Below, in pieces: positions 34,615 to 45,709 of a stretch of DNA of 64,000 bases (its first letter is position 1; every line of letters starts with the position of its first letter). The stretch is from NCBI GenBank assembly GCA_034231615.1, contig CM067315.1, positions 29,366,133 to 29,430,132 on the forward strand. Direction: 5' to 3'. The DNA comes from Meghimatium bilineatum. Taxonomy: Eukaryota > Mollusca > Gastropoda > Stylommatophora > Philomycidae. The translations under genes and the position numbers were made by a program. The notes under the pieces were generated by a model. It was not told the origin of the DNA and did no database searches. It saw only the letters and a program-made list of their open reading frames with translations.

Positions 34615-34842
34615 AATTGAAGGATTTACCCACTTTCTTGGGGGCCCCACAAAAGTTTTTTACTTCACTTTCTATATATTCTTAATCGTTAAAGGGTCCC
34701 ATATCTCAAATAGCTTAGGGCCCCATGTCTCAAATAGCTTAGGGCCCCATATCTCAAATAGCTTAGGGCCCCATATCTCAAATAGCTTAGGGCCCCATAT
34801 CTCAAATAGCTTAGGGCCCTATCAAGTATAAATCTGGCCCTG
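34615..34842. mobile_element. hAT-type MITE with internal 24-bp tandem array
   Basis: The element is flanked by perfect 8-bp duplications cctggatg (34607-34614 and 34843-34850). Its right end, read inward, is cagggccagatttatac. The left end aattgaaggattta is eroded. Inside, gggccccatatctcaaatag, then ctta, is repeated five to six times (about 34688-34818), while the relative at 43637-43802 has one such unit. Confidence 0.9.
34688..34818. repeat. 24-bp minisatellite inside the hAT MITE
   Basis: Five to six copies of ccccatatctcaaatagctt, then aggg. The first unit has ccatatctc preceded by gggtc instead of gggcc. The array is fully contained in the MITE. Confidence 0.93.
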
Positions 34843-34974
34843 CCTGGATGCACAGCTCGGAATGGATACCATCGTGAATATTAGTGATAGAAGACATGTT
34901 GGCTAAATGGAAAATAACCTTCTAAAATGTATCATTTTATTTTTCTTGTGACTATCATTGGTTGAAACCTGGTA

Positions 34975-36430
34975 CAGTAGAATGTGAAGACCACTGAATA
35001 ATCAGCCTTATGAGCCAGATAACCAAGATCCTACTTAATGAGACTAATAAGAGGAAAATAAAACCAGAAATTGCAGACGAGCAATGTGAATTTGTGGAAG
35101 GAAAAGGCACAAGAAATGCCCTATATATAATACGAACATTGATGGAGAGGGCAATGGAAGTACAAAATAACATGCACTTGTGCTTCATAGATTATAGTAA
35201 AGCATTTGGCAAAATGAAACATTTAGAAATGATAAAAATGTTTAAAAAAATTCAATGTTGATGGGAAAGATATAAAGATAGTAAAAAATATGTATTGGAA
35301 ACGAACAGCTGCGGCTTTGTCAGTAATGTAGAAGAATTCCAAAAGATAGATGCTGACAAGGATGTGTAATGTCGCCAGATCTTTTCTCCCTGTATACAAA
35401 GGATATTATACAAAACATAGAAAGTATGCCAGAAATAGCAGTTAGAGGTTACAATTTGAATAATCTAAGATATGCTGACAATACAGTTCTGATTGAAGGA
35501 AACGAACAAGAACTTCAAGCCCTGGTTCCAGGGAGCGAACAAGAACTTCAAGCCCTGATTCCAGGGAGCAAACAAGAACTTCAAGCCCTGATTCCAGGGA
35601 GCAAACAAGAACTTCAAGCCCTGATTCCAGGGAGCAAACAAGAACTTCAAGCCCTGATTCCAGGAAATGAACAAGAACTTTGAGCCCTTTTATGCATGGT
35701 AGTACAAGAAAGTGAAAACAAAGGCCTCAGTCTAAATAATAACAAAACATAAGTAATGATTGTTTCAAGGAATACACTCTGCCAAAATGCAGTAATACTA
35801 TCAATGATGCAAAATTAAATATTGCAGATAAACTCAAGTATTTTGGCACCATTTTAACATCAGATGGCAGGTGATCCAATGAGATCAAGAACAGGATAGC
35901 ACAGGCCAAATCAACATTTCAAAAAATGAGAAAAACTCTATACAATGGGGTAATATCAATGTATACACGAGTTCAATGCTAGGATGTTAAATTGAGCCAA
36001 TCCTTCTTAATGGAAGCGAAGCATGGACAGTAAACAAAAGCGTTCAAGATAAGCTCGAGGCAACTGAGATGTAGTTTTTATGAAGAAAAATGAAAATTTC
36101 ATGGACAGCCAAGAAAACTAATGTAGAAGTTCTCAAAGATGCTGGAGTAAAACAACAAATTATTATAGCGAAAATTAGAAACAGACAATCAAGATTTTTA
36201 CGGTTGTGATGAGGAAACTAAAACTTGAACATTTAGTAACAACCGGAAAGATCAACGGGAAAAGATAACCAAGGAAGACAAATAGAGAAATTTTGGATGG
36301 GTTGTATGTGGCAGAAGTCACCAGTAAAAATGAAGTCACCAACTGAACGTATTAGCAACACACGAGACAGAGTTGTGGAGAAGATGATCGCCTACGCCAC
36401 TCGGCATGGTACTTGATTGATTGATTGCTT
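34975..36430 (+). mobile_element. LINE RT ORF relic with in-frame 33-bp expansion
   Basis: Plus frames give ALYIIRTLMERAMEVQNNM, CFIDYSKAFGKM (motif A, with G for D after F), MSPDLFSLYTKDII, LRYADNTVLIEGNEQEL (motif C is YADN), then SEAWTVNKSV, KISWTAKK and VTTGKINGK. Eight codons after the YADN box the frame expands into five copies of an 11-codon unit (35510-35680). Stops near 35260, 35685 and beyond show the copy is dead. The tail is tgattgattgatt at 36415-36430. Confidence 0.92.
35506..35683. repeat. 33-bp tandem array within LINE RT frame
   Basis: The unit gaacaagaacttcaagccct, then gattccagggagc, occurs five times in frame and encodes QELQALIPGSK. The first unit continues directly from the RT reading frame, so the array is an internal duplication of RT codons. 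Confidence 0.95.
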
Positions 36431-36549
36431 GATTTATTATTGAATGTGGACACAAAGTATAAACAAAGTGTCCAGTGAACATCGCGGGGAAAATCTAACA
36501 AGTCATTTTAGAAAGAAGTTTTTTTTCTCTGTCAGCAAACATGTTTTTA

Positions 36550-37125
36550 CTGTCAGTGATCTCTGTTCTATCTTGGTTACTGGTTACTGGTTACTGGTTA
36601 TCTGTGGTGACCCTCCATAAATGCGATGTGTCGGCTAATTGGAAAACACGCTTTTTATAATAACTCATTGCAATGATCCTTTCCCTGATTAAGAGGGTAC
36701 AAGTGGGTCTCGTTCGCGAACAGTGGATTGAGGCCTTGAGAAAGGCGAGCCTGAAAGTGGTTACATTTATTTTCGTGCCAGGACATGTGGGCTTTCGAGG
36801 CAATGAAAGAGCGGATCAACTGCATCATGCGCGATTGTGACACAGGGCGATGGGGCAATGGATCGCGCTGACGTTTTGAATTCCTTAAGAGATATAACAC
36901 GCGAGAGTGAGACTAATGTGGATGATGATTCCTTTTCAATGGCTAGGATTAAAGATCAGGGATTGAAATGCGGTGTTGCTAGAAGTGAACATTTTGGAGG
37001 GCGCAGAAGAATGATGGTCAACCAGCATAGGACCGGTACTGTCAGCAGAAATGTAATGGCGGATACACTCAAGGAGAGATCGTAGCAACTATGGACGTGT
37101 CCAGTTTGCAGTGATGATGATCCGA
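36550..37125 (+). mobile_element. LINE fragment: RNase H C-terminal part and tail
   Basis: A plus frame reads KVVTFIFVPGHVGFRGNERAD near 36740-36820, the RNase H motif H-G-GNE-AD. After a frameshift, 36837-37085 reads MDRADVLNSLRD, then CGVARSEHFGGR and VNQHRTGTVSRNVM, a tail that follows RNase H in some animal LINEs. Upstream, ggttactggttactggtta is a short tandem. It is a different family from the 13.8 kb element. Confidence 0.8.
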
Positions 37126-37386
37126 CGACTAACTAACTTTCCCCATTATTTTCATTGGCTGTTCACGAAAATAATTTTTAATGACCAATGAAAATCACAG
37201 GAAATGTCAAATAAATCATCTTCAATTAGCCAATTAGTCCTTATTTCCAACGATCAAAACACTACGAGACAATGCGCACGTTTCACACCTTATTTACAAC
37301 GGTAAAAAAATGTACGAGACAGTGCGCTAAGAATGTTTAAACATAATTTTATCAATTTCTGCTTTTTTACTTGCCTACATTAAACA

Positions 37387-37487
37387 TAATAGTCACGTGG
37401 AAGACAGGTAATGGAGTTCTACTGGATAACGACTGACACACTATCACTACCAGTAGAACTCCATTACCTGTTTCGCACGTGAGTATT
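37387..37487. repeat. Hairpin with ~37-bp arms
   Basis: The arm acaggtaatggagttctac, then tgg (to 37425), pairs perfectly with the complementary arm from 37450. Outer bases cacgtg pair after a short mismatch. The loop is 24 bases. It looks like a small foldback element or recent inverted duplication. Confidence 0.9.
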
Positions 37488-37523
37488 ATTTTCATTCTGT
37501 TCTACTAGCAGCACTGCCTTTTA

Positions 37524-38310
37524 ATGATTTACATTGAACATATAATCTTCGAGCTTAAAGTTCATCACCTGTTCACCAATGAACAAAACAAGGCGGTGAT
37601 AGATAGTGAACAAAAAGGTCTTAGTTTAAATATAAAAAAGACAGAAACAATTATAATGTCAGGAAATAGTACCCCACTAAATAGTAAAATAGTATTAAAT
37701 GAGAAAAACTTCAAGCAGGTGAATAGTTTCAAATATTTAGAAACATTAATAACTTCAGATGGTAAATGCATGACCGAAATTATAAGCAGAATAGGACAAG
37801 CATAAGTAGCATTCCATACAATGAAAAATATCCTATGCAACAAGTCCACACCGATGGATACTGGAAAACGTGTCCTCAAATGCTACATTGAACCAGTGCT
37901 ACTCTATGGAAGTGAAGCATGGAAAATAAATAAGATATCAAAAAAATCATTGGGGGCAGCGCAAATGTAGTTTATTCGAAGATTGTTACGCATTCCTTGG
38001 ACAGCAAAGATTACTAATGAAGAATGTCTTAGAAGGATGGATGTGAAAAGATGCATTATTGATAATATAAGAAAAATACAGTCAACACGTATTGGGCACA
38101 TAATGAGAAGAGGAGGCATTGAGAATATAGTGACAACAGGAAAGATAGAAGGGAAAAGATCAAGGGGAATACACAGAGAAAAGATATTGGACAGTTTGAC
38201 TAAATGGCTTCGATTGACGACACCAACAGAGATGATGCCATATATGAGAGATCGATGTACATGGAGAAATATGATCGCTAACGCCATTCGGCACGGCACT
38301 TGATGATGAT
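37524..38310 (+). mobile_element. LINE RT C-terminal third, relatively young
   Basis: Plus frames give GLSLNIKKTETIIMS, FKQVNSFKYLETLITSDGK, CYIEPVLLYGSEAWKINK, then LLRIPWTAKITNEECLRRM, GHIMRRGGIENIVTTGKIEG and ANAIRHGT before a stop at 38301. Only a few stops (near 37803 and 37968) interrupt the chain, so it is less decayed than the 35 kb copy of a related family. The tail begins tgatgatgatgac. Confidence 0.93.
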
Positions 38311-38339
38311 GACATGTTCACCATCTCCACAATAGAAAT

Positions 38340-38520
38340 CAACGGTATCATCATCTTTCACCATCATTATATCACTACCAACATTACCATAACCACCACC
38401 ATTATCATCAATACCATCATCATCCTCATCATAACCACCATCATTGCCATCATCATCACCAACATTATCATAACCACCATCATTATTATTGTATTCATTA
38501 ACAACCCCCCCCCCCCCATA
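38340..38520. repeat. (CAT)n/(ACC)n tract ending in poly-C
   Basis: A degenerate triplet tract follows the LINE 3' end closely and ends in a C-run at 38505-38517. It may have grown from the LINE's ATG-type tail. Confidence 0.85.
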
Positions 38521-38559
38521 AAGGTTTAGAAATAAAACTATAAGCTGTCATTATAATGC

Positions 38560-38895
38560 TGTGCATCCCTCAGTTCCGTGGACTTCCTGCTGCTCTTAGA
38601 ACTGAACATTTAAAGGCTGCTTTCCAATTAGTCAACATGTCTTCTATCGCCAATAACCACGATGGTATCCATTCCGAGCTGTGCATCCAGGAAACAATAA
38701 TATTGGAGACTTGTGTGAAATGATTGGCTAAATCTTTAGAAGTCAAACTCAGGTTAAATGTACAGTGATGAAATAATATCTTATTGCATACAGACAAACA
38801 ATATTTCTGATCGCTACGTTACATCGTGGTTGACAAACTGGCAATTTGTAAAGGCTGCTCGCCATGAAATTTATGTTTGATCATTTAAAAAACAA
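38560..38895 (-). mobile_element. Transposon-like repeat, possible transposase remnant
   Basis: The minus frame 38570-38797 reads FNLSLTSKDLANHFTQVSN, then IIVSWMHSSEWIPS. This loosely resembles the helix-turn-helix at the start of DDE (Harbinger-like) transposases, where KDLA-x-F-x-S-x-S-x-x-W is usual. The relation is weak and I see no DDE residues. It is the intact relative of 34380-34925. From 38896 to 39005 the sequence is AT-rich. Confidence 0.45.
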
Positions 38896-39018
38896 ACAAA
38901 AAAAACAAATCTACTTTAAAAGTAGATAAAAAATATTTTACAAAATGAGTGTTTATCTACTTTAAATATTTTCTTGTTTAAATTTGGCAAGCAAATGTGT
39001 GACATAGTAGTATATATA

Positions 39019-39262
39019 TATATATGTGTCATGTGACGTATTCCTTCCAGAACGTTGTCTTCCCAATGAACTCTCTGAACCTCTCTCTGTCTTGGGCGAT
39101 GTGGCTTGCATTTTCTAGCGATGTATTCATGTTATCTTTAATGTCGTCAGTCCATCGTCTTCTTGGTCTGCCCCTTCTCCTCTTTCCAGGTACTCTTCCC
39201 TCCATTATTTGTCTTTCTAAACAGTTATGTCTCTTTATATGACCAAACAGGCGTAGTTTTCT
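39019..39262 (-). mobile_element. LINE 3' end with (TA)n at both edges
   Basis: The text ccagaacgttgtcttcccaa, then catcgtcttcttggtctgcc, closely matches 11370-11570. Tracts of (ta)n lie at 39010-39025 and 39266-39283. The match stops at gtgac near 39030, supporting that point as the family's 3' terminus. Confidence 0.88.
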
Positions 39263-39446
39263 TTTGTATATATATATATATATAATATAGTTTCTGTTCT
39301 ACTGATGTATAAATGTAGGAGAGAGAGAGAGAGAGAGAGTGCATGTTTAAAACATATATTTGATAACACGTTTCTGAGAGTGGAAGGAAGATCTTTCTCA
39401 GTGTTTCACACAAACCAAACACTGTGGTTTCTGTGTATCTTCTTAG

Positions 39447-39605
39447 TCTGCGTTAATTCTCAAATTCCCGCTGAGTCTCCTTGCAACAGGGTCGTGGTCC
39501 TACTAGATTTACAGCAGAATGTAGTCCAGAGAATGGAAATGCGTTGTGTCGCTGTTTTATTTGCTCCAATAGCCCGGCACATCCATCTTCGGTGGCGTTT
39601 ATAAG
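39447..39605 (-). mobile_element. SINE subfamily B, partial
   Basis: It contains gttaattctcaaattcccgc, the ctccttgcaacaggg insert that marks subfamily B, and agaatggaaatgcgttgtg. It stops at catcttcggtggcg. Confidence 0.8.
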
Positions 39606-39643
39606 TATGAAAGATAGTTTTTTTTTAAATCTTCTAGATAGCA

Positions 39644-40072
39644 TTGGAAAAAACAAACCGAACAAATATGATGAGGAACATACTAGTTCAATTTAGAAGC
39701 TATAATGTTGAAGCCTGTTCACTGCTGAAAGAGGACAGACGTAATTGCCCCAAGGTAAATTCTATTGCAAGCGGAATGTTTTCTCATGTATTGAAGACGT
39801 ACGCCAACATGATTCTTGAAGGGTTCTGTGAAAGGTGGAAGAAGCAGAAGGGGAAAACGAAATTCATGGGGAACCAATATAAAAAGATTGGACAGGTCAA
39901 CATTTTTCCAAACCTTTCCAGTGTGTTAGAACGTATCCCCTATAGTACCTCTACGACACTAACGAGTTGTGGGTTTATTGATGGATGGATTTTCATGTGG
40001 ATATGGACTAGAGATTATTGGGAATCCAATAGCACAGTGAGTTATAAACCTGTTGGTATAATTAGGCAGTGA
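39644..40072 (+). other. Open frame of 142 codons, unrecognised
   Basis: The frame starts MEKTNRTNMMRNILVQF and includes SGMFSHVLKTYANMILEGF and CERWKKQKGKTKF. I recognise no domain. It lies inside intron 2, follows a SINE and has no clear splice sites. Length alone is weak evidence in a 64 kb window, so I treat it as probably non-coding. From 40073 to 41185 I see nothing. Confidence 0.25.
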
Positions 40073-41188
40073 TGACCGTAGAGTGATCATCTAATTCTTG
40101 CACGGTCCAACATCACGTTATTAGTAAATGTATCGCTCCAAGAAATTCTCTAAGAAATCTCATTTTTAATTCAATCAACTTAGATTCACCCAGGAAGATT
40201 ATAGTTATCTGTTTCTTTCAGTTTATTTACGGTAATATCTCTTAGCGGTGACATCTTTATGAATGATTCTAAGTCGAGTTACCTAAATATGCACGTACAT
40301 CTATCCAGTTTTCTGTGCCAGAGCTGTCCCGCCGCAACCCAATTTTAGTTTTAGTACATCTGAAGATCTGACCATGTGTCTATACGAGTAATTGATTTTT
40401 AAACAGTAAATGGTTATTTGATAGCTAATTCCGAAATTGGCTTTAAGAACCAAAAACGGCGCTATAACGAACTCATTAATCCTAGTTAATGCAATAAATA
40501 TTTTATCACAAAAATGTTAAAATGAAATTATCTGATTGGGGAAGATGCTGAGATGTTTGTTTACTTAAGCGTTAATGTGAGGGGAAATGATCCGTTTCTT
40601 TGCAGAGGAAGGGAAATTCTATTTAATTAGCGTTTCGTTATATTATTATCTCCACCTTGGTTTGACTCGATTTGTTCGCATATTAATGTCCCGTGAGTTT
40701 ATTCACTAGCGTAGCTTTGTGCCACATATGCCGTTTTCTTTGTTTCTGATCTGTGAACTGTCCAGAAAAACAAAACTAGTTCTGCATTGGGGTTTTCCAT
40801 AAATTAAATGAACAAAATTGGAGGTGGGAGGTGAAATATGTATTTATATACCCCAATTAAATTATTTGAATTTTTTTACTTTAAAAAATGTGAAATATAC
40901 AATGTTGTTTTTTCCCCCGTCCTTTTTCTGTTTAAAACGAATGCTTTATAGAAAAGGGGGTGGGGGGGGGGTAGAGAGTTTGGTGTGCGTTATATTTTTA
41001 GCATAAATAGGCACGGAGAAGGGGGGGGGGTTGTCTCTAAATCCTTGACAGTTGTTAATAATGGGGTCGAGGGGATCAAAATTTTCCTAAACATTTGTTG
41101 ACATAATCTACGGGAAGATTCTTAGCAAAAGTGAGAAGACGAGAACAAACTTTCCATATTGGTGATTTTATGTCTAAGTTAAATCTGT

Positions 41189-41340
41189 CAGTGTTTCTCA
41201 CCCTTTTTGATCCGTGGCCCCTCTTCAGACAAATTTCCTCCCTGACCCCCCGGTGCCTAGAAAACGTTGTAGACTTTCTTCGCAAAGAAACACTCTGTTT
41301 ACGTTTTATAGCTATAATTATTGTTGTTTATTGCTAAATT
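41189..41340 (+). mobile_element. Possible hAT-type non-autonomous element
   Basis: It starts cagtgtttctcaccctttt, then gatccgtggcccc, and includes gtgcctagaaaacgttgtag and attgttgtttattgct. The start resembles a common hAT terminus and the body is related to 14354-14475. The right end is not found. From 41341 to 41880 I see no gene. Confidence 0.5.
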
Positions 41341-41884
41341 ATTTCCTAGTGTTATGACCTGATTCGCTGAAAGCGACTTCAAGCAGAGACGCGTTTATAT
41401 GTATAGTTTCGCCATTATTCTAAATGCAAAGGTTCTACGGAATCGCGTCCTTTGAGCTGCCGATGTCTTAGCACTCTTCACATTTAGATCCGTCGTGTGG
41501 TTACGTAGTTACGTACTTAACCGCTTCTTAATTTCTTAGTCAAATGATCATCCTCGAGCGATCTTGTCTATAAGTGCTCGGATCTCGTCCTCAAGGTATC
41601 TACTCTGTTTTGGTTTACCAGTCTCCCCTGGTTAACTGCACAATGTTCTTGTTAAACCACACTCCTCGTTACATGATATGCTGTAGTACGTTAAGAGCTG
41701 CAGATTCAAGACTATTTGTTACATTGGTCACGTGTCATATATCCCTAAGGTCCAATGGTGTAGCATGAATTTTTAAGAGTGGTGAAGCCGAGTGACATTC
41801 TTTAAGTAGATATGTAGCGTCCTACGTAACTACTTTGTGTAGCATGGACATGGCATTAACCTACAGACTTAGCTGAATGTTTAT

Positions 41885-42510
41885 AGAACAGGGGTACTTC
41901 CAGTGCTGTTATACGCTAGTGAAACATGGACAGTATATAGACTTCACGTGAGGAAACTCACACTTTCACACAACCTGTCTCAGAAAAGTTATGAACATCA
42001 GATGACAACCCAAGATTCCAGTTGCTACTGTCCTTGACAGATCTGGTATCCGTAGCATTGATACTAACCTGACGCAGACATAGATTCGTTGGGAAGGTCA
42101 TTTGGTATGTATTCCAGACCATTGAATGCCAAATATACTTCTCTATGATGAGCTGGAGAAGGGTACACGATCTCAAGATGGCCAAAAGAAGCGCTAAATG
42201 ACTCGTTAAAGACCTCACTGAAAAACCAAGATACATTAAAAGCACTTGCATAAAATAGATTTATATGGCGCTCTACATTCAGAAAGAGCGAATTATATTG
42301 TGAAAAGACGAGAAATGCAACAGCTCAACAGCAGAGAGTAGCTAGAAAGTTACGGATAGAACAAAATCCTTCTGTAGTTGTCATTCCATGCCCGAACTGT
42401 CCAAGGATATTTGCAACTCGAATAGGGCTTTTAAACCATTTACAACTCAAAATTTATGACATAATTCTAACTAAATTTTCAATAGTGGATGTAACAAAAG
42501 ATTATCATCA
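41885..42510 (+). mobile_element. LINE fragment: RT C-terminus and zinc knuckle
   Basis: Plus frames give VLPVLLYASETWTVYRLH, WEGHLVCIPDH, LLYDELEKGTRSQDGQKKR and finally CPNCPRIFATRIGLLNHLQ. The last is a C2H2-like finger at the C terminus of this LINE family. Several stops and frameshifts are present. Relatives lie at 57.7-58.2 and, on the minus strand, 52.0-52.6 kb. From 42511 to 43300 I see nothing. Confidence 0.85.
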
Positions 42511-43304
42511 CTTATGATGGGCGAACACACATTTAGCTCCTCCACCTAAACACCACGTATTCACGGCCCTATATAAAATATTGACTAGTTTTTTAAAACA
42601 AAAACACATACCTTATATAATCTTGTAATACAGTTCCATGCGTCTGTTCACGGGCGATAACATCGTACTATTCAATATAATGGCTTCTAATTATCTAATT
42701 GTTATCTAATTGTTATCGTTGAATCCGTTCACAGAAAACCTTCACGATATTATCGAGAACACAATGGCTTATTGAGTAACTTACTATTAAATTATCGTAA
42801 ATTATTTATAAGCGCCTGATTCCAGCGTCTGAACGAACATTCACGCGATATTAAAAAATCAAAGATCAGATACAGCCGCTAATGAACAAAGCTGTGAATG
42901 AAATATTACGCTTAATAGATCAAGGACAAATCACTCTAAAAATAGAATGAACCTGTCATTATCTATTTGTAATGTTTATAGTAAATAATTACATTTCTGT
43001 GCCATATTTAATTGGTTTAATCATGGGAGGGGACGTCGAACAGTTTGGCGTCTATTGACGCCTGGCCACTGCGACAGATTATTCAAAACATCAGAACATT
43101 GCTCGTTCAGTTTTCATGATCGCCGTACCAGCAGACCCCTCTGCTCGTTCATTTCTCTCAGACACTGGCATGTCGAGTAACAAATATGAAGTTGATTCTT
43201 ACCAGGTTAGACCGTTTTACAGGCTCCGACCACTGTCAGGTTTGTCCTTCTAAATGTTTTCTTAGCATGCTCACTGAGTCGCGAAGGAAACATATCTGTT
43301 AGTA

Positions 43305-44380
43305 TAAGTTTGAGATTTCAACCACGCCATTGCCCTAGTTATTACCACGGTGGTAGAAGAGCTTCAGACAGTCAATATGTTACCTACCTGGGCAACACTC
43401 TCTCACAGGATGTAAACATCGACACCGAGTTAAACAATAGAATAGAAAAAGCTAGTGCCACATTTGGAAGACTGCGAAAAATGTATGGGACAGGATGGGA
43501 AAAACTACTACCTCCAAACTCATAGTTTATCAGGCAACAATAATATCATCAATCCTTATGCCTGTTATACATGACCATTCCTGACACGTTAGAAGACTCA
43601 ACCGTTTCTACCAAAGCTGCCTTCATAAGATACTTACAGCGCCGTATTTAGACTTGATAAGGCCGTAAATTATTTTGAGATATGGGGCCCTTTTTAAGTC
43701 CTGATATTATATGTCAGTGCCAAATATAATTTTTTTGGGGCCCCCACAAAAGTGAGGGCCCTAAGCTATAGCTTCCTTAGCATATACGTAAATCCTGCAC
43801 TGAATACTTATCATTCATTGGTAGGATAAAATACCAGAAAGTGAAGTACTGATAAGTATACACACAATCTGTAAGCATACACACAATGTTGATGAAGGCG
43901 CAGACACACTAGGCAGGACACATAGTCCAATTGAAAGATAATCGGCCACCAAAACAATTGAGAATTCCAGATTGGCTCCCGCAAGGCTGAAAGACAATAA
44001 GCGTTTTAAAGATACTATTATGAAATCACTAACTTCAAAATACACAAACTCATGGGAGAATCTTGTACAGGACAGATCCGACTGGAGTCGCAGAATCAAA
44101 GATGGTATATCAGCTGCAGAGAACCTCAGACATAAGCTGCGTAACAAAAAACCAATATAGAAGAAATGCAAGAGCTACTCAACGTCCAACAGACTCCATA
44201 CCCCCCCCCCCCACACACACACACTCACACATCCTCAGAGTGTGATAAACAAATCCGGGTACGCACATGACTCATTAGTCACAATCGGGCACGCGGCAAA
44301 CACCATCATCATCATCATCTTACTTGAGCTGAATGGTCATTGCCGTGTTCGACGGAGGAACAATACCAATATGCGTACAC
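43305..44380 (+). mobile_element. LINE fragment, split by a hAT MITE
   Basis: Plus frames give VTYLGNTLSQDVNIDTEL, FGRLRKMYGTGWEK, then after the insertion RFKDTIMKSLTSKYTNSWE, LVQDRSDWSRRIKDG and AAENLRHK. The same order occurs at 704-1480. The MITE at 43637-43802 interrupts aagatactta/tcattcattgg. A C-run at 44203-44212 and (ac)n follow. Confidence 0.88.
43637..43802. mobile_element. hAT-type MITE with 8-bp target duplication
   Basis: The ends read inward are cagcgccgtatttagac and cagtgcaggatttacg. The flanking duplications are gatactta (43629-43636) and aatactta (43803-43810), seven of eight matching. Removing the element restores the LINE sequence as seen at about 998. It belongs to the same family as 34615-34842 in the opposite orientation. 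Confidence 0.9.
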
Positions 44381-44384
44381 TGGT

Positions 44385-45290
44385 AGGTCAGTTATTAAAC
44401 AGGTGTGTTGGTAGGTTGGTATATGTAATTAAGTAAGTATATGGGTATGACGATGTGTAGTTAGGTAGGGATTTGAGACGCTAGGTTGGTAGATTTATTA
44501 TATAATACAAACATAGGCAATTAGGTGATAATGCTAGTAGGCAGGTAGGTAGGTAGTTATATAGTAATCTGAGTAGGCGGGTAGATAGTTAGATAGTAAT
44601 GTGAGTAAACAGGTAGATAGTTATTTAGTAATGTGAGTAGGCATGACGATAGCAATATGCTAATGTGAGTAGGCAAGTAGGTGGTTATAGTAATGTGAGT
44701 TTGCAGGTAGATAGTTATATAGTAATGTTAGTAGGCAGGTAGATAGATAGTATTGTGAGTAAACAGGTAGATAGTTATATAGTAATGTTAGTAGGCAGGT
44801 AGATAGATAGTATTGTTAGTAAACAGGTAGATAGTTATATAGTAATGTTAGTAGGCAGGTAGATAGATAGTATTGTGAGTAGACAGGTAGGTAGTTAGAT
44901 AGGAATGTGAGTAGGCAGGTAAATAGTTAGATAGTAATGTGAGTGTGCAGGTAAGTAGTTATATAGTAATGTGAGTAGGTAGGTAGACAGAATATGTCAT
45001 ACAAATATAGAGAGGTAGATAGATATGTAGTAATGTGAGTAGGTAGGAAAGTGATATGAGACAACAGGTGCGTAGAAGCTTATATAATATGGAGCATAGA
45101 CATTGTGTAGGTAAATATTTGTGGTTTAGGTATAATATTTGTAGACAGGTAAATAGATACGTGGAAATGTTAGTAGACATGTAGGTAGATAAGTCGGAAT
45201 GTGAGTATGTAGGTAGTTAGACAGTTCATGTCGTACAGAGGTAAATATATAGTTATATAATTATATAGATATGCCGGTGTGTAGATTAAA
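44385..45290. repeat. Satellite of ~30-bp units with a 60-bp higher-order repeat
   Basis: Units of the type caggtagatagttatatagt, then aatgttagtagg, fill about 900 bp. From about 44703 to 44880 the order repeats with an exact 60-bp period made of two unlike halves (aaacaggtag... and gtaggcaggt...). Edges are degenerate. From 45291 to 45700 I see nothing. Confidence 0.92.
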
Positions 45291-45709
45291 CGTATTTCAT
45301 AGGTTAGGTAAATATAGACATAATATGCTCAAGAATAAAGACATACTAGCGATAACACAGTGCGGTGACATTTCGTTCGATTGTGTAAAATTAGAGTTTT
45401 CCTCAACCAAGGCCGGACAAAGTAACAAGCTTCTATTGATTTTATATCGATTTAGTTGAATCAAGTACAGGGCTCGGTTCTGCTGCCTCTCTCTTAAGGC
45501 AAAGATAAGCAATGTGCCTAATTTGTTCATCTTTTGGTATAGAATCGATAATAAGTAATAACTGCAGCAAAACTAAAATCCAAAAGGCGAAACTAGGAAA
45601 CCGTGATAAGGTTTTGCTAATAATTGAAAATACACTAGTTATGTTTTCAGTGATTCTCAAAATTTCGTCACCCTGTTTCTTAGTTGAAGACTAGACAAAG
45701 AAATATGAA

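Larger units (their letters stand above)
34380..34925 (+). mobile_element. Transposon-like repeat, interrupted by a MITE; relative at 38.57-38.9 kb
   Basis: The segments 34380-34614 and 34843-34925 align in order to the complement of 38560-38895 (shared: gtagcgatcagaaatattg, tgcacagctcggaatggata). The 38.6 kb copy has no insertion, so the MITE at 34615-34842 was added later here. Confidence 0.75.

Noticed and set aside
38313..38529. 71-codon Ile/Thr-rich frame
   Set aside because: It is a translation of a CAT/ACC tract ending in poly-C.
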